Shown in pieces: positions 21,747-32,863 of a DNA stretch of 32,863 nt. A program made the translations under genes and the position numbers. The stretch is from Eubacteriaceae bacterium (GTDB lineage Bacteria; Bacillota; Clostridia; Eubacteriales; Eubacteriaceae): positions 1 through 32,863 of the forward strand of contig JAAYJS010000040.1 in the NCBI GenBank assembly GCA_012522805.1, in the 5' to 3' direction. Below the pieces are notes generated by a model, which was not told the DNA's origin, did not search any database, and worked only from the letters and a program-made list of their open reading frames with translations. Position 1 is the first letter of the stretch. The number at the start of each line of letters is the position of its first letter.

Positions 21747-24700
21747 ATGAGAACACATCCGGAGCAATATGGATTAAGGACGAGACAAAGTTACTCAAAA
21801 ATCAAAGAAGCACTTGAGATGCCCAATCTCCTAGAAGTACAATTGGATTCTTACAATTGGTTTCTGGAAATAGGACTACAAGAAGTTTTCAACGATATCG
21901 ATGAGATTACCGACTATACGGGAAACTTGGTACTACAATTCGGAGATTACACTGTAGATGAAACACCTAAATACACCATCGAGGAATGTAAGGATAGAGA
22001 TCAAACCTATTATGTTCCCCTAAGGGTTCGGGCAAGGTTAATCAATAAAGCAAAAAATGAAGTCAAAGAACAAATTGTTTACATGGCGGATTTGCATAAA
22101 ATGACCGATACCGGTACCTTTATCGTTAACGGTGCCGAAAGGGTCATTGTCAGCCAATTGGTACGTTCGCCCGGTGCCTATTACACGCTGACACGCGATA
22201 AATTAGGAAAAAAGTTATACTCGGCGCAGGTCATTCCCAACAGGGGTGCATGGTTGGAATACGAGATGGATTCCAACAGCATTATGTATGTAAAAATTGA
22301 CAGAACCAGAAAACTACCCATTACCGCATTGTTGCGTGCCTTCGGTTTAGGTACGAATGCCGAAATTCGCGAAGCCCTTGGAGAAGACGAGCGTTTGGAA
22401 GAAACCATCAAAAAAGATGCTGCACCGGGTATCAACAGCGTCGAAGATGGTCTGATCGAAATTCACAAGCGTTTAAGGCCCGGTGAACCGCCTACGGTGG
22501 AAAGTGCGAGAACCTTGTTGGATTCCATGTTTTACGACGATCGTCGTTACGATATGGCCCGCGTGGGACGTTATAAATACAATAAAAAATTATCCTTAGC
22601 GACGCGATTGATCGGACAACAGGCGGCAAGGGATATTATCAACCCGGAAACCGGCGAGATACTGGCCGAAGAGGGGCAAGTTTTTAATAAAACAACCGCT
22701 TGGCAGGTGCAAAATGCCGGTATTAACAGCGTTGATGTCGTGGTTTCCTATAACGGAGAAGATAAAATCGTGCGGGTTTTGGGTAACCATTTTGTGGATA
22801 TCCACACCCAGGATATACCCTTCGATATCAGTGACTTGAACATAAGAGAAATGGTTTTCTACCCTGCACTGCAGAAAATATTAAATAAGGATGTTTCCGA
22901 CGAGGAGAAATACGAAGAGTTAAAAAATAAATTAGATACCCTCGTGCCAAAGCATATTCTACAAAGCGATTTATTTGCATCGGTTTCGTATTTCATCGGA
23001 CTGGAGTACGGTATCGGCAGTATAGACGATATCGACCATTTAGGCAACAGGCGTTTGCGCTCCGTCGGCGAATTATTGCAAAATCAATTCCGTATCGGTT
23101 TGTCCCGTATGGAAAGAGTGGTTCGAGAGCGTATGTCCGTACAGGACGATGAAGGCCTAACCCCTCAGAGCTTGATCAACACGCGGCCGATCAACGCCTC
23201 TTTAAAAGAATTTTTCGGTAGCTCCCAATTGTCGCAATTTATGGATCAAAACAACCCCTTGGGCGAATTGACACATAAAAGAAGATTATCGGCACTGGGA
23301 CCCGGCGGCTTAAGTAGAGAGAGGGCCGGTTTTGAGGTTCGAGACGTACACCACAGTCACTATGGCAGAATGTGTCCCATCGAAACTCCAGAAGGCCCCA
23401 ACATCGGTTTAATTGGATCTTTGGCAACCTATGCCCGCGTCAACGAATACGGATTCATCGAAACCCCTTACCTGCGTGTGAACAATGGTATCGTGGAAAA
23501 AGAGTACGACTTTTTATCCGCTGACGAAGAAGGTCAATATGCCATTGCACAGGCCAACGAGTCCTTAGATGAAAACAACCGTTTTGTGAATAAAGACGTT
23601 ACCGGTCGTTCCGGTAGCAACCGCGACTTTGTCACCTTAAGGCCGGAGGAAGTCGACTATATGGACGTTTCTCCAAAACAAGTGGTATCCGTCGCAACAT
23701 CCTTGATTCCTTTCTTGGAAAATGACGATGCGAACCGTGCCTTGATGGGTGCCAACATGCAACGTCAAGCGGTGCCGTTGATTACACCGAAAGCACCTTT
23801 TGTCGGAACCGGTATGGAATACAAAGCTGCCAAGGACTCCGGCGTTTGCGTTATCAACAAAAGGGACGGCGTCGTGGAATATGTAGATGCAAAGACGATT
23901 CGCGTCAGAGCGGACGAAGACAATACGCTGGATACCTACCATCTACACAAGTTTAAACGCTCTAACCAGACCACTTGCATCAATCAAAAACCCTTGGTGG
24001 ACAAAGGACAACGCGTCGCGGCAGATGAAACCATCGCCGACGGCCCTTCAACAGAAATGGGTGAGCTGGCCTTGGGGCGCAACGCCTTGATCGGATTTAT
24101 GACCTGGGAAGGTTATAACTACGAAGATGCGGTGCTCATCAATGAAAATTTATTAAAAGACGATGTTTATACCTCTATTCACATCGAAGAATACGAGTGC
24201 GAAGCCAGAGAGACGAAATTGGGTCCGGAAGAAATTACCAGAGATATCCCCAACGTTTCTGAAGATGCACTTAAAAACTTGGACGAAGAGGGGATTGTCT
24301 ATATCGGTGCGGAAGTAAAATCCGAAGATATTTTGGTCGGTAAAGTGACCCCAAAAGGCGAGACCGATTTATCTGCCGAAGAAAAATTGCTTCGCGCCAT
24401 TTTTGGCGAGAAAGCCAGAGAAATCAGAGACACCTCTCTTAAAGTGCCCCACGGGCAATCCGGTATTGTTGTCGATGTTAAAAAATTCTCCAGAGCGAAT
24501 AAAGATGAGGATTTAAAACCCGGCGTCAATACCATGGTGCGCGTTTATGTTGCGATTAAAAGAAAAATATCCGTCGGGGATAAAATGGCGGGACGCCACG
24601 GTAACAAAGGGGTTGTCTCCAGAATTTTACCCCAAGAGGACATGCCCTTTATGCCGGACGGCACCCCCTTGGATATCGTCTTAAACCCCTTGGGTGTACC

Positions 24701-25439
24701 CTCCCGTATGAATATTGGGCAGGTCTTGGAAGTGCATTTGGGTTTGGCTTTAAAAACCATGGGCTACCATGTGGCCACACCTGTTTTTGACCCGGCTAAC
24801 GAAGAAGACATTATGAATCTTCTAGAAGAAGCGGGTTTGCCTAGAGACGGGAAAGTTCAATTGATTGACGGACGCACCGGCGAACCCTTCGATTCCCGCG
24901 TAACAGTGGGCTATATGTATTATATGAAATTGCACCACTTGGTGGACGATAAAATGCATGCCCGTTCTACCGGTCCTTATTCCCTCGTTACGCAGCAGCC
25001 ACTGGGCGGTAAAGCGCAATTCGGTGGCCAGCGTTTCGGAGAGATGGAGGTTTGGGCCCTAGAAGCCTATGGCGCCGCCCATACCCTTCAAGAAATACTG
25101 ACCATTAAATCCGACGATGTTGTGGGCCGTGTTAAAGCCTACGAATCCATCGTTAAGGGAGAAAACATACAAAAGCCCGGTGTTCCGGAATCCTTTAAAG
25201 TACTCATCAAAGAATTCCAAAGCTTGGCCTTGGACGTTAAAATCATCAACGATGAATCCGAAGTAGAGTTATTGGACAATCACGAACTCGGCGAAGCCGA
25301 ACAAGTGAGCAGCGATATCCTGGACGGCATGGATGCAAAACCGCTGATTGGAACCCTGACGGAAGAAGATTATGAAGACGAAGAAATGATGAGCATCATC
25401 GAAGCCGCCGATTTAGATAATCCGGATATACTGTCATGA
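21747..25439 (+). CDS. rpoB: RNA polymerase beta subunit
   Basis: This 1230-residue beta subunit begins [16 protein letters not shown] and shows all standard landmarks. These include the rifampicin-binding cluster [13 protein letters not shown] followed by [14 protein letters not shown], the [15 protein letters not shown] segment, [17 protein letters not shown], and [13 protein letters not shown] near the active site. Asp500, His510 and Ser515, equivalent to E. coli D516, H526 and S531, are all wild type, so no common rifampicin-resistance change is present. A short acidic C-terminal extension follows the last conserved region. The start ATG 21747 has AAGGTGG about 11 bases upstream. It is unusual that rplJ-rplL do not precede it. 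rpoC follows after 64 bases. Confidence 0.98.
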   Translation: MRTHPEQYGLRTRQSYSKIKEALEMPNLLEVQLDSYNWFLEIGLQEVFNDIDEITDYTGNLVLQFGDYTVDETPKYTIEECKDRDQTYYVPLRVRARLINKAKNEVKEQIVYMADLHKMTDTGTFIVNGAERVIVSQLVRSPGAYYTLTRDKLGKKLYSAQVIPNRGAWLEYEMDSNSIMYVKIDRTRKLPITALLRAFGLGTNAEIREALGEDERLEETIKKDAAPGINSVEDGLIEIHKRLRPGEPPTVESARTLLDSMFYDDRRYDMARVGRYKYNKKLSLATRLIGQQAARDIINPETGEILAEEGQVFNKTTAWQVQNAGINSVDVVVSYNGEDKIVRVLGNHFVDIHTQDIPFDISDLNIREMVFYPALQKILNKDVSDEEKYEELKNKLDTLVPKHILQSDLFASVSYFIGLEYGIGSIDDIDHLGNRRLRSVGELLQNQFRIGLSRMERVVRERMSVQDDEGLTPQSLINTRPINASLKEFFGSSQLSQFMDQNNPLGELTHKRRLSALGPGGLSRERAGFEVRDVHHSHYGRMCPIETPEGPNIGLIGSLATYARVNEYGFIETPYLRVNNGIVEKEYDFLSADEEGQYAIAQANESLDENNRFVNKDVTGRSGSNRDFVTLRPEEVDYMDVSPKQVVSVATSLIPFLENDDANRALMGANMQRQAVPLITPKAPFVGTGMEYKAAKDSGVCVINKRDGVVEYVDAKTIRVRADEDNTLDTYHLHKFKRSNQTTCINQKPLVDKGQRVAADETIADGPSTEMGELALGRNALIGFMTWEGYNYEDAVLINENLLKDDVYTSIHIEEYECEARETKLGPEEITRDIPNVSEDALKNLDEEGIVYIGAEVKSEDILVGKVTPKGETDLSAEEKLLRAIFGEKAREIRDTSLKVPHGQSGIVVDVKKFSRANKDEDLKPGVNTMVRVYVAIKRKISVGDKMAGRHGNKGVVSRILPQEDMPFMPDGTPLDIVLNPLGVPSRMNIGQVLEVHLGLALKTMGYHVATPVFDPANEEDIMNLLEEAGLPRDGKVQLIDGRTGEPFDSRVTVGYMYYMKLHHLVDDKMHARSTGPYSLVTQQPLGGKAQFGGQRFGEMEVWALEAYGAAHTLQEILTIKSDDVVGRVKAYESIVKGENIQKPGVPESFKVLIKEFQSLALDVKIINDESEVELLDNHELGEAEQVSSDILDGMDAKPLIGTLTEEDYEDEEMMSIIEAADLDNPDILS

Positions 25440-25503
25440 AACAAAGAAATAGAATGAACACAATACAATCAATGATAGATTTGATGTGGAAGGGAGCAAC
25501 CAA

Positions 25504-28500
25504 TTGTTGAGTGAAGAATTTGCATTTAAGTCGTTACAAATTGGATTAGCCTCACCTGAAAGGATTCGGGAATGGTCCAGAGGGGAAGTCAAAAAACCCG
25601 AGACAATTAACTACCGAACCCTTAAGCCGGAAAAAGAAGGCTTATTCTGTGAAAAGATATTTGGACCAACCAAGGACTGGGAATGTAACTGCGGTAAGTA
25701 CAAACGAATACGCCATAAAGGCATCGTCTGCGAAAACTGCGGTGTCGAAGTAACCAAATCCAAAGTGCGACGGGAGCGTATGGGCCATATCGAATTGGCC
25801 GCGCCGGTTACCCACATCTGGTATTTTAAAGGAATTCCCAGCCGTATGGGGTTGGTTTTGGAAATGTCGCCAAGAAACCTTGAAAAAGTCATTTACTTTG
25901 CTTCCTACGTCGTCACCGATCCCGGCGATACACCCTTGGCTTACAAGCAGGTGCTGAACGAAGGGGAATATCGAGAAGCTAGAATGAATTATGGCGATAG
26001 CTTTAAGGCCGGTATGGGCGCCGAAGCCATCCAAGAACTATTAAAAATGGTAGACTTGGACCAAGACGCAGCGGTCATTAAAGAGGAACTGCGGGATTCA
26101 ACCGGACAAAAACGGGTGCGAATTGCCCGTCGCTTGGAAGCCATCGAAGCTTTTAAAAACTCCGACAATCGTCCGGAATGGATGATTTTAGAGTGCATAC
26201 CGGTTATTCCGCCGGAATTGCGTCCGATGGTGCAATTGGACGGTGGACGTTTTGCCACCTCCGACTTAAACGACTTGTACCGTCGTGTGATCAACCGCAA
26301 CAACCGTTTGTTAAAATTACAAGAGTTGGAAGCGCCGGATATCATCGTACAAAACGAAAAAAGAATGCTGCAGGAAGCGGTGGATTCCTTAATCGACAAC
26401 GGCAGAAGGGGCAGACCGGTTACCGGTCCGGGCAACCGTCCTTTTAAATCCTTAAGCGATATGCTCAAGGGTAAGCAGGGGCGTTTCCGTCAGAACCTTT
26501 TGGGTAAACGTGTGGATTACTCCGGGCGTTCCGTTATCGTCGTCGGTCCGGAACTGAAAATGTACCAATGCGGTTTGCCGAAGGAAATGGCCATCGAGTT
26601 GTTTAAACCCTTTGTCATGCAGGAATTAGTCGGCAGACAGATGGCACAAAATATTCGAAGTGCTAAAAAAATGGTAGAAAAACTGGATCCGGCTGTTTGG
26701 GACGTCTTGGAAGAAGTCATCAAAGAACACCCCGTCCTGTTAAACCGTGCACCGACCTTACACCGCCTCGGTATTCAAGCCTTTGAGCCGGTGTTGGTAG
26801 AAGGCCGCGCTATCAAGCTGCACCCATTGGTGTGTACCGCCTACAACGCCGACTTTGACGGTGACCAAATGGCCGTACACGTGCCATTATCCGTCGAGGC
26901 CCAGGCGGAATCGCGTTTCCTGATGTTGGCGTCCAACAATATTTTAAAACCCCAAGACGGTACACCCGTCGTCGTGCCTTCGCAGGACATGATTTTGGGA
27001 ATTTACTACACCACTTTGGAGCAAGAGGGCATTAAAGGCTCTGGGTCTATCTTTAAAGATACCAACGAACTGGAAATGGCCTATTACAACAAAGAGGTTC
27101 ACATCCATGCTCGAGTTTCCGTCAGAATAACCAAAGAGTTTAATGGTGAAGTCGGAAGCAAACGCATAGAAAGCACCGTCGGTCGTTTCCTCATCAACCA
27201 GATCATCCCTCAGGATATCGGTTTTAAGAAAAGGGAATGCCTCGAAGATATGTTCGAGTTGGAAGTAGACGAAGTCATCGGCAAGAAAAAGCTGTCCGCC
27301 ATTGTGGACAAATGCTTTAAAGCCCACGGCCCCACCGTCACTTCCGAAATGTTGGACGAAATCAAAGAGATGGGTTTTAAATATTCAACCCAGGCGGCCA
27401 TCACCATCGGTGTATCCGATATGCAGGTACCCGGTGACAAGGAAGCCATCCTAAGAGAAGCCGACATTGAAATCGAAAAAAATCAAGAACAATTTGCCGG
27501 CGGGTTGTTGAGCGAAGAAGAACGCTATCAAAACGTCGTATCGATTTGGAACAACGCAACAGATCGTGTGACCAACTCGTTATTAAACCATTTGGATACC
27601 ACCAATCCGATCAACATGATGGCAGACTCCGGAGCGAGGGGATCTAAAAACCAAATTCGCCAGTTGGCGGGTATGCGTGGTTTGATGACCAACCCAACCG
27701 GACGTGTTATCGAGCTGCCCATACGGTCCAACTTTAGAGAGGGCTTAAACGTCCTTGAGTTTTTCTCATCAACTCACGGTGCCAGAAAAGGGTTGGCGGA
27801 CACTGCATTGCGTACCGCCGATTCCGGTTACTTAACCAGACGTTTGGTGGACGTCAGCCAAGAGGTCATTATTCGAGAAGACGATTGCGGTACCCAAGAG
27901 GGCTACACCGTGACGGCCATTACCGAAGGTGGCGAGGTCATCGAAACCTTATCCGAAAGAATTGCCGGCCGTTATGCCTTCGAAGATATTATACATCCGG
28001 AAACCGGAGAAGTTTTAGTAGAGAAAGATACGGTCATCACCTCCCAAATGGCAGAAACCGTCGAAAGTGCTGGCGTTGAATCAGCCGTTATCCGTGTGAT
28101 GTTCAATTGTAAATCCAAACACGGTGTTTGTAAAAAATGTTACGGCGTCGACTTGACAACTTGGCGACCCGTAGAAATCGGCGAAGCGGTGGGTACCATC
28201 GCAGCCCAATCCATTGGAGAACCCGGAACCCAGCTGACCATGCGTACCTTCCACACCGGTGGTGTCGCATCAGCAGACGATATCACACAGGGTTTGCCCC
28301 GTGTCGAAGAGCTGTTTGAAGCCAGAAAACCCAAAGGTCAAGCAATTGTATCGGAATTGGCCGGTACAGTCGAATTGTTGGAAGGCAAAAAACACGAAGC
28401 GATCATCACAGGGGAAGAGGGCAAGACAAAAACCTACTTAATTCCCTACGGATCTCGTGTTAAAGTCATCGATGGCGACACGGTAAAAGCCGGACAACCT

Positions 28501-29256
28501 TTAACGGAAGGCTCTATCAATCCCAACGATATCCTTCGTATTAAAGGCGTTGCCGCTGTTCAACAATACCTTCTATCGGAAGTTCAGAAAGTGTATCGCT
28601 TACAGGGAGTACACATCAGCGACAAACATATCGAATTGATCATTCGCCAAATGCTTGGCAAGATCAAAATAGAAAACCCGGGGGATACCCACTTGGTAGC
28701 AGGCCAATTGACCGACATCTTTGAATTTGAAGCGGCCAATCGCCAAGCGGAAGAAGCGGGCTTAGAGACGGCTACCGGTAGTCGTGAGCTCTTGGGTATT
28801 ACCAAGGCATCTTTGGCTACGGATTCTTTTCTCTCTGCAGCTTCTTTCCAAGAAACCACCAGAGTGCTCACAGAAGCCGCCATTAAAGGCAAAGTCGATC
28901 CACTCATGGGGTTGAAGGAGAATGTCATCATCGGGCAACTCATCCCTGCAGGAACCGGCCTCAAAGAATACGATCAAATATCCTTTACCTACGAACGGGA
29001 AGAGGAGCCGGAAGAAGTTAGAACCGTGCAAGCCGACGGACAGGACATCATGGACACCATTAGCGATTATAAAGAACAAGTCACCAAAGAAGGCGACTTG
29101 GTTGATCATTTAGATATCGTGATGGACGACGATATGATCGTCGCAACCGATACGTTAAAGAGTCAGGAAGACCTGCTTGTCAATGATGAAGTCTTAGAAA
29201 ATGCATTCTCGATGTTCGATACAGATTTCTATTTTGACGAAAATAACGAAGAATAA
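25504..29256 (+). CDS. rpoC: RNA polymerase beta' subunit
   Basis: This is a beta' subunit of about 1250 residues. The first zinc site is Cys61, Cys63, Cys76 and Cys79 ([19 protein letters not shown]). The catalytic Mg-binding NADFDGDQM places Asp450, Asp452 and Asp454. The bridge-helix/trigger-loop region contains [21 protein letters not shown], and the second zinc site DDCG with [11 protein letters not shown]. The start is set at TTG 25504, 8 bases after AAGGGAG; the TTG at 25507 is equally possible. The longer GTG start at 25486 would place the ribosome site inside the gene. It ends in an acidic tail of the kind common in Firmicutes. It is transcribed with rpoB, and a strong new promoter begins 4 bases after its stop. 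Confidence 0.97.
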   Translation: MLSEEFAFKSLQIGLASPERIREWSRGEVKKPETINYRTLKPEKEGLFCEKIFGPTKDWECNCGKYKRIRHKGIVCENCGVEVTKSKVRRERMGHIELAAPVTHIWYFKGIPSRMGLVLEMSPRNLEKVIYFASYVVTDPGDTPLAYKQVLNEGEYREARMNYGDSFKAGMGAEAIQELLKMVDLDQDAAVIKEELRDSTGQKRVRIARRLEAIEAFKNSDNRPEWMILECIPVIPPELRPMVQLDGGRFATSDLNDLYRRVINRNNRLLKLQELEAPDIIVQNEKRMLQEAVDSLIDNGRRGRPVTGPGNRPFKSLSDMLKGKQGRFRQNLLGKRVDYSGRSVIVVGPELKMYQCGLPKEMAIELFKPFVMQELVGRQMAQNIRSAKKMVEKLDPAVWDVLEEVIKEHPVLLNRAPTLHRLGIQAFEPVLVEGRAIKLHPLVCTAYNADFDGDQMAVHVPLSVEAQAESRFLMLASNNILKPQDGTPVVVPSQDMILGIYYTTLEQEGIKGSGSIFKDTNELEMAYYNKEVHIHARVSVRITKEFNGEVGSKRIESTVGRFLINQIIPQDIGFKKRECLEDMFELEVDEVIGKKKLSAIVDKCFKAHGPTVTSEMLDEIKEMGFKYSTQAAITIGVSDMQVPGDKEAILREADIEIEKNQEQFAGGLLSEEERYQNVVSIWNNATDRVTNSLLNHLDTTNPINMMADSGARGSKNQIRQLAGMRGLMTNPTGRVIELPIRSNFREGLNVLEFFSSTHGARKGLADTALRTADSGYLTRRLVDVSQEVIIREDDCGTQEGYTVTAITEGGEVIETLSERIAGRYAFEDIIHPETGEVLVEKDTVITSQMAETVESAGVESAVIRVMFNCKSKHGVCKKCYGVDLTTWRPVEIGEAVGTIAAQSIGEPGTQLTMRTFHTGGVASADDITQGLPRVEELFEARKPKGQAIVSELAGTVELLEGKKHEAIITGEEGKTKTYLIPYGSRVKVIDGDTVKAGQPLTEGSINPNDILRIKGVAAVQQYLLSEVQKVYRLQGVHISDKHIELIIRQMLGKIKIENPGDTHLVAGQLTDIFEFEAANRQAEEAGLETATGSRELLGITKASLATDSFLSAASFQETTRVLTEAAIKGKVDPLMGLKENVIIGQLIPAGTGLKEYDQISFTYEREEEPEEVRTVQADGQDIMDTISDYKEQVTKEGDLVDHLDIVMDDDMIVATDTLKSQEDLLVNDEVLENAFSMFDTDFYFDENNEE

Positions 29257-29259
29257 GAC

Positions 29260-29288
29260 TTGACATTATCAGAGGAAAAATTTATACT
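29260..29288 (+). promoter_or_regulatory. Consensus promoter of the str operon
   Basis: A perfect TTGACA (29260-29265), exactly 17 bases, and TATACT (29283-29288, 5 of 6) begin directly after the rpoC stop. It should drive the L7Ae-like gene, rpsL, rpsG, fusA and tuf independently of rpoBC. The predicted start of transcription is near 29295. Confidence 0.85.
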
Positions 29289-29296
29289 TGTAAGGT

Positions 29297-29329
29297 ATGC
29301 TCCCATTCATATTTTTTGTATGGGAGCAT
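29297..29329 (+). other. Hairpin at the predicted 5' end of the str mRNA
   Basis: ATGCTCCCAT (29297-29306) and ATGGGAGCAT (29320-29329) form a perfect 10-bp stem with a 13-base, U-rich loop. It begins within a few bases of the predicted transcription start. It lacks a following U-tract, so it is a poor terminator for rpoC read-through; a 5' stabilising or regulatory structure is more likely. Confidence 0.6.
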
Positions 29330-29359
29330 TATTAAGAAACTTGAAAGATTTTAAATGGT

Positions 29360-29623
29360 TTGGAGGTGGCGAAGATAAAATCACAAAATTTGGTCATAGG
29401 AACCAAACAAACCATGAAAGCCGTCGTTTCCGGCAAAGCGGAAAAAGTCATCCTGGCGATGGACGCCGATGCACATATTCGCGAAGAAATCTTATCGCTT
29501 TGCAAAACCCATGGGGTCAAGACAGAAGCCTACAAAAGTAAAAAAGCTTTGGGCATTCTCGGTGGCATCAACAGACATGCCGCAGCAATAGCTATTTTAA
29601 AGGAAACGAAAACATCAGATTAA
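29360..29623 (+). CDS. L7Ae-family ribosomal protein (YbxF/RplGB-like)
   Basis: This protein of about 80-87 residues contains LVIGTKQTMKAVVSGKAEKV, ILAMDADAHIREEI and VKTEAYKSKKALGILGGI. That is the L7Ae/L30e fold and the typical GTKQT RNA-binding motif of Firmicute YbxF proteins, which bind kink-turn RNA. It occupies the standard place between rpoC and rpsL. The start is uncertain: TTG 29360 and GTG 29366 are in frame, but the only good ribosome site, GGAGGTG (29362-29368), overlaps them. That site would best serve an ATA codon at 29375. It is co-transcribed with the downstream ribosomal genes from the promoter after rpoC. Confidence 0.88.
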   Translation: MEVAKIKSQNLVIGTKQTMKAVVSGKAEKVILAMDADAHIREEILSLCKTHGVKTEAYKSKKALGILGGINRHAAAIAILKETKTSD

Positions 29624-29668
29624 ACACTTAAAAGGTTTAATAAATATTAAAAGGAGGTGCAGAACTGA

Positions 29669-30043
29669 ATGCCTACCATTAATCAGCTTGTAAAACAAGG
29701 AAGACAGCGTTTAACAGAAAAAACTAAAACGCCGGCGTTAAAGCAAAATCCTCAAAAAAGAGGTGTTTGCACAGCTGTTAGGACATCCACACCGAAAAAG
29801 CCGAACTCCGCTTTAAGAAAAATTGCCAGAGTTAAGCTTGTAAACGGAATGGAAGTAACGGCGTATATTCCCGGAGAAGGACACAACCTACAAGAGCACA
29901 GTATCGTTCTCATTAAAGGCGGAAGAGTCAAAGACTTACCCGGTGTACGTTACAAAATTATTCGTGGTGCCCTGGATACAGCAGGAGTCGATAATCGTAA
30001 GCAAGCTCGATCCAAATATGGGGCTAAAAAGCCCAGAAAGTAG
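29669..30043 (+). CDS. rpsL: Ribosomal protein S12
   Basis: This 124-residue S12 has [23 protein letters not shown] in the decoding loop and [20 protein letters not shown]. Lys43 and Lys88, whose substitution gives streptomycin resistance, are both wild type, as is Asp89, the residue methylthiolated in some bacteria. The protein belongs to the small subunit's decoding centre. The start ATG 29669 is preceded by AAAGGAGGTGC. The gene follows the L7Ae-like gene by 45 bases and precedes rpsG by 89, in the standard str order. Confidence 0.98.
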   Translation: MPTINQLVKQGRQRLTEKTKTPALKQNPQKRGVCTAVRTSTPKKPNSALRKIARVKLVNGMEVTAYIPGEGHNLQEHSIVLIKGGRVKDLPGVRYKIIRGALDTAGVDNRKQARSKYGAKKPRK

Positions 30044-30132
30044 TGCATCATACTGCATATGTATAGACGCACGACGACAAGAAATTGGATGTCGAGTACC
30101 GATGAACATCAATTGTTAAGGAGGGAAGCAAA

Positions 30133-30603
30133 GTGCCAAGAAAAGGACCAGTACCTAAAAGAGAAGTATTACCGGATCCTAAATTCTCCAGCGTGGTTGT
30201 AACAAAATTAATCAACTACATCATGCTGGATGGAAAAAAAGGAGTTGCTCAAAGAATCGTTTACGATGCATTCGACAAAGTAAATGAAAAAACGGGCAAA
30301 GAACCCATGGAAGCTTTTAACGAAGCGTTGGCCAACATTACACCGGTCTTGGAAGTAAAAGCAAGAAGAGTCGGTGGTGCAACGTATCAAGTACCCATGG
30401 AAATTAAAGAAAATAGAAAACAAGCACTGGCATTGAGATGGTTGACGAATTACGCGCGCAGACGCTCGGAAAAAAACATGGTCGACCGCTTAGCCGGCGA
30501 AATCATGGATGCGATGAACCATTCTGGCGGTGCTGTTAAAAAGAGAGAAGAAGTACATGCGACAGCCGAAGCTAATAAAGCTTTTGCACATTATCGCTGG
30601 TAA
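30133..30603 (+). CDS. rpsG: Ribosomal protein S7
   Basis: This 156-residue S7 begins with [15 protein letters not shown]. It has the conserved [20 protein letters not shown], the [17 protein letters not shown] loop and [11 protein letters not shown] near its middle, and ends in NKAFAHYRW. It nucleates assembly of the 30S head by binding 16S rRNA and contacts E-site tRNA. The start is GTG 30133 with AAGGAGGGA about 7 bases upstream; no ATG is in place. It is full length and ordinary for the family. Confidence 0.98.
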   Translation: MPRKGPVPKREVLPDPKFSSVVVTKLINYIMLDGKKGVAQRIVYDAFDKVNEKTGKEPMEAFNEALANITPVLEVKARRVGGATYQVPMEIKENRKQALALRWLTNYARRRSEKNMVDRLAGEIMDAMNHSGGAVKKREEVHATAEANKAFAHYRW

Positions 30604-30638
30604 GAATTATTGTATAAAACATATGAGAGGATTAAACT

Positions 30639-32708
30639 GTGCCAAGAGAATATAGTTTACAAAACACAAGAAATATCGGAATAATGGCACATATCGATGC
30701 AGGCAAAACGACAACGACAGAAAGAATCCTGTTTTATTCCGGAAAAATCCATAAAATTGGCGAAACCCACGATGGTGGCGCACAAATGGACTGGATGGAA
30801 CAAGAACAAGAACGTGGTATCACGATTACTTCTGCAGCGACAACCTGCTTCTGGAAAGGCAATCGTATCAACATCATCGACACCCCGGGTCACGTCGACT
30901 TTACCGTCGAAGTAGAAAGATCTTTAAGAGTCCTTGATGGATCGGTAGCCGTTTTCTGTGCTAAAGGCGGAGTAGAACCTCAATCGGAGGCGGTATGGCG
31001 CCAAGCCGACCAGTATAACGTACCTCGAATGGCGTACATCAATAAGATGGACATCACCGGGGCGGATTTCTACCATACGGTAGAGATGATCAGAGAAAGA
31101 CTGGGCGCAAATCCGGTATGTATCCAATTACCCATTGGTAAAGAGAGCGACTTTGTAGGCATCATCGACCTTGTGACGATGAAAGCGGAAATCTACAAAG
31201 ACGAAATGGGCGAAATTTATGAAGAGACGGACATTCCGGAAAACATGATGGAATTAGCGGAAGAGTATAGAGAAAAACTACTCGAGGCCCTCTCCGAAAT
31301 AGATGAAGACTTCATGGAAAAGTTCTTGGAAGGCGAAGACATCACCGTCGAAGAAATTAAAACGGTTCTTCGAAAAGGAACTGTCGGAGTCGATTTCATC
31401 CCCGTTGTTTGCGGATCGTCCTACAAAAACAAAGGTGTTCAACTGTTATTGGACGCTGTTGTGGATTACATGCCATCACCCTTGGATGTACCGGCCATTA
31501 TAGGCTTCGACCCCGATACGGATGAAGAAGTTGAACGTCAACCAAGCGACGACGAACCTTTTTCAGCATTAGCATTTAAGATTATGACCGACCCCTTTGT
31601 CGGAAAATTGGCTTTTATCAGAGTCTATTCCGGTAAAGCGAGTTCCGGTTCATACGTCTACAACTCTACAAAGAAAAAAAGAGAGCGTTTAGGACGTATC
31701 TTACAAATGCATGCCAATCACCGTGAGGAAATCACCGAAGTATACTCCGGAGACATCGTAGCGGCGGTAGGCTTAAAAGATACGGGAACTGGCGACACCC
31801 TAAGCGACATGGACAACCATGTTGTCTTAGAATCCATGGTCTTCCCGGAACCGGTTATCGATGTTGCCATCGAACCCAAGACCAAAGCCGGTCAAGAAAA
31901 AATGGCAACCGCCTTACAAAAACTATCTGAAGAAGACCCGACCTTTAAAACACATACCAACGAAGAAACCGGCCAAACCATTATTTCCGGAATGGGCGAA
32001 CTTCATTTGGATATCATCATCGATCGTCTTCTAAGAGAATTTAAAGTAGAAGCCAATATAGGACAACCCCAGGTATCTTATAGAGAAACCATTCAGGAAG
32101 CAACCGACGCAGAAGGAAAATTTGCTCGCCAATCCGGTGGACGTGGACAATACGGACATTGTATTATCACCATGGAACCGGCGGAAAAAGGTGAAGGTTT
32201 TGTATTTGAAAACAAAATTGTCGGCGGTGCGATTCCTAAAGAATATATCGGTTCGGTCGAGCAAGGTATGGAGGAATCCATGGCCAGCGGTATCCTAGCA
32301 GGTTACCCTGTCATCGATGTAAAAGTCACCTTAACCGACGGGTCCTACCACGAGGTAGACTCCTCAGAAATGGCCTTTAAAATTGCCGGATCCATGGCTT
32401 TTAAAAACGCCATGAGAAAAGCAAAACCGGTTATCTTGGAACCTGTTTTCAAGCTGGAAGTCGTCGTACCGGAAGAATATATGGGCGATGTTATCGGAGA
32501 CATTAACTCCCGACGCGGTCGTATTGAAGGTATGGAAATGCGTTCCGGTGCACAAGTAATTTCGGGCTTTGCGCCCCTATCCGAGATGTTTGGCTATGCC
32601 ACATCTTTGAGATCCAACACCCAAGGACGCGGAACCTACACCATGCAATTTTCCCACTATGAACCGGTCCCCAAAAGTATTGAAGAAGAAATTATCGAAG
32701 GCAAGTAA
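30639..32708 (+). CDS. fusA: Elongation factor G
   Basis: This 689-residue translational GTPase drives ribosomal translocation. The G domain shows AHIDAGKTT (17-25), the switch II DTPGHVD from residue 81 and NKMD from residue 135. Domains II-V follow, with [15 protein letters not shown], the [13 protein letters not shown] segment and the C-terminal [11 protein letters not shown]. The start is GTG 30639 with GAGAGGA upstream, 35 bases after rpsG. A region of about residues 160-250 is rich in Glu, as in normal EF-G inserts. No changes typical of tetracycline-protection proteins are seen; its place in the str operon fits true EF-G. Confidence 0.97.
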   Translation: MPREYSLQNTRNIGIMAHIDAGKTTTTERILFYSGKIHKIGETHDGGAQMDWMEQEQERGITITSAATTCFWKGNRINIIDTPGHVDFTVEVERSLRVLDGSVAVFCAKGGVEPQSEAVWRQADQYNVPRMAYINKMDITGADFYHTVEMIRERLGANPVCIQLPIGKESDFVGIIDLVTMKAEIYKDEMGEIYEETDIPENMMELAEEYREKLLEALSEIDEDFMEKFLEGEDITVEEIKTVLRKGTVGVDFIPVVCGSSYKNKGVQLLLDAVVDYMPSPLDVPAIIGFDPDTDEEVERQPSDDEPFSALAFKIMTDPFVGKLAFIRVYSGKASSGSYVYNSTKKKRERLGRILQMHANHREEITEVYSGDIVAAVGLKDTGTGDTLSDMDNHVVLESMVFPEPVIDVAIEPKTKAGQEKMATALQKLSEEDPTFKTHTNEETGQTIISGMGELHLDIIIDRLLREFKVEANIGQPQVSYRETIQEATDAEGKFARQSGGRGQYGHCIITMEPAEKGEGFVFENKIVGGAIPKEYIGSVEQGMEESMASGILAGYPVIDVKVTLTDGSYHEVDSSEMAFKIAGSMAFKNAMRKAKPVILEPVFKLEVVVPEEYMGDVIGDINSRRGRIEGMEMRSGAQVISGFAPLSEMFGYATSLRSNTQGRGTYTMQFSHYEPVPKSIEEEIIEGK

Positions 32709-32749
32709 TTGCCCTAATAGATAAAGACGAAAATCTAAAGGAGAAAGAA

Positions 32750-32863
32750 ATGGCAAAAAGTAAATTTGAAAGATCTAAACCCCATGTTAATATCGGAACC
32801 ATTGGACACGTAGACCACGGCAAAACTACCTTGACAGCGGCAATCACCTCAGTACTCAACAAA
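32750..32863 (+). CDS. tuf: Elongation factor Tu, N-terminal part (cut by window edge)
   Basis: The first 38 codons begin [20 protein letters not shown], with the GHVDHGKT P-loop at residues 19-26, which identify EF-Tu, the GTPase that delivers aminoacyl-tRNA. The start ATG 32750 follows AAAGGAGAA, 41 bases after fusA, completing the rpsL-rpsG-fusA-tuf order. The rest lies beyond the window. Confidence 0.97.
   Translation, partial: MAKSKFERSKPHVNIGTIGHVDHGKTTLTAAITSVLNK

Noticed and set aside
23220-23300. Possible rifampicin-resistance changes in rpoB
   Set aside because: The residues equivalent to E. coli 516, 526 and 531 are all wild type; the NPLGEL variation is normal between phyla.
29796-29940. 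Possible streptomycin-resistance changes in rpsL
   Set aside because: Lys43 and Lys88 are both present.

Overview
The window looks like a low-GC, Gram-positive anaerobe of the Firmicutes (Clostridia/Tissierellia-like). The evidence is: strong AGGAGG-type ribosome sites with frequent GTG/TTG starts, the order rpoB-rpoC-L7Ae-like-rpsL-rpsG-fusA-tuf, SpoVA-family membrane proteins, and a strictly anaerobic-looking Mo-hydroxylase with a GltD-like partner. I cannot name the genus. No tRNA, rRNA or CRISPR array was seen.

Layout. (1) 1-1530: the tnpA side of a Tn554-family transposon (tnpA, start of tnpB, terminal region), clearly more AT-rich than its surroundings. It abuts the last ~45 codons of a MarR-type regulator, so it has apparently inserted into that gene. 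(2) 1731-5338: two overlapping genes for a heterodimeric ABC multidrug-type exporter, which the broken MarR gene probably once controlled. (3) 5590-6806: a small unknown protein on the minus strand, a structured non-coding stretch, and a TetR regulator. (4) 7118-12341: a molybdenum hydroxylase operon (2Fe-2S, molybdopterin and FAD subunits). The small subunit has an in-frame UGA exactly at a cluster-binding cysteine and the large subunit has an in-frame UAA. The FAD subunit carries a whole GltD/NfnB-like NAD(P)H oxidoreductase inserted into its Fe-S loop. (5) 12428-13676: a clear promoter, an IscU-like scaffold and two SpoVA-family proteins. (6) 13890-15142: an enolase gene with a one-base frameshift. 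(7) 15389-18900: a membrane glycerophosphodiester phosphodiesterase, a small acetyltransferase, a rearrangement scar joining the ends of an ABC-2 permease and a LuxR-type response regulator head to head, and a NimA-like flavoprotein. (8) 19081-21310: a DUF1538 membrane protein with a tandem PII-like protein. (9) 21493-32863: the RNA polymerase/str operon with a promoter before rpoB, a consensus promoter right after rpoC followed by a 5'-terminal hairpin, and a truncated tuf at the edge.

How it fits together. The right half is a highly conserved housekeeping block. The left two thirds is accessory and shows repeated damage: a transposon-cut regulator, two nonsense codons in adjacent Mo-hydroxylase subunits, a frameshifted enolase and a two-gene rearrangement scar. 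This points either to genes under relaxed selection (for example loss of purine/N-heterocycle oxidation and of sugar use) or, for the single-base events, to consensus errors. The UGA could also be selenocysteine, but I rate that the less likely reading. The most distinctive architecture is the nested FAD/GltD fusion at 9969-12341.
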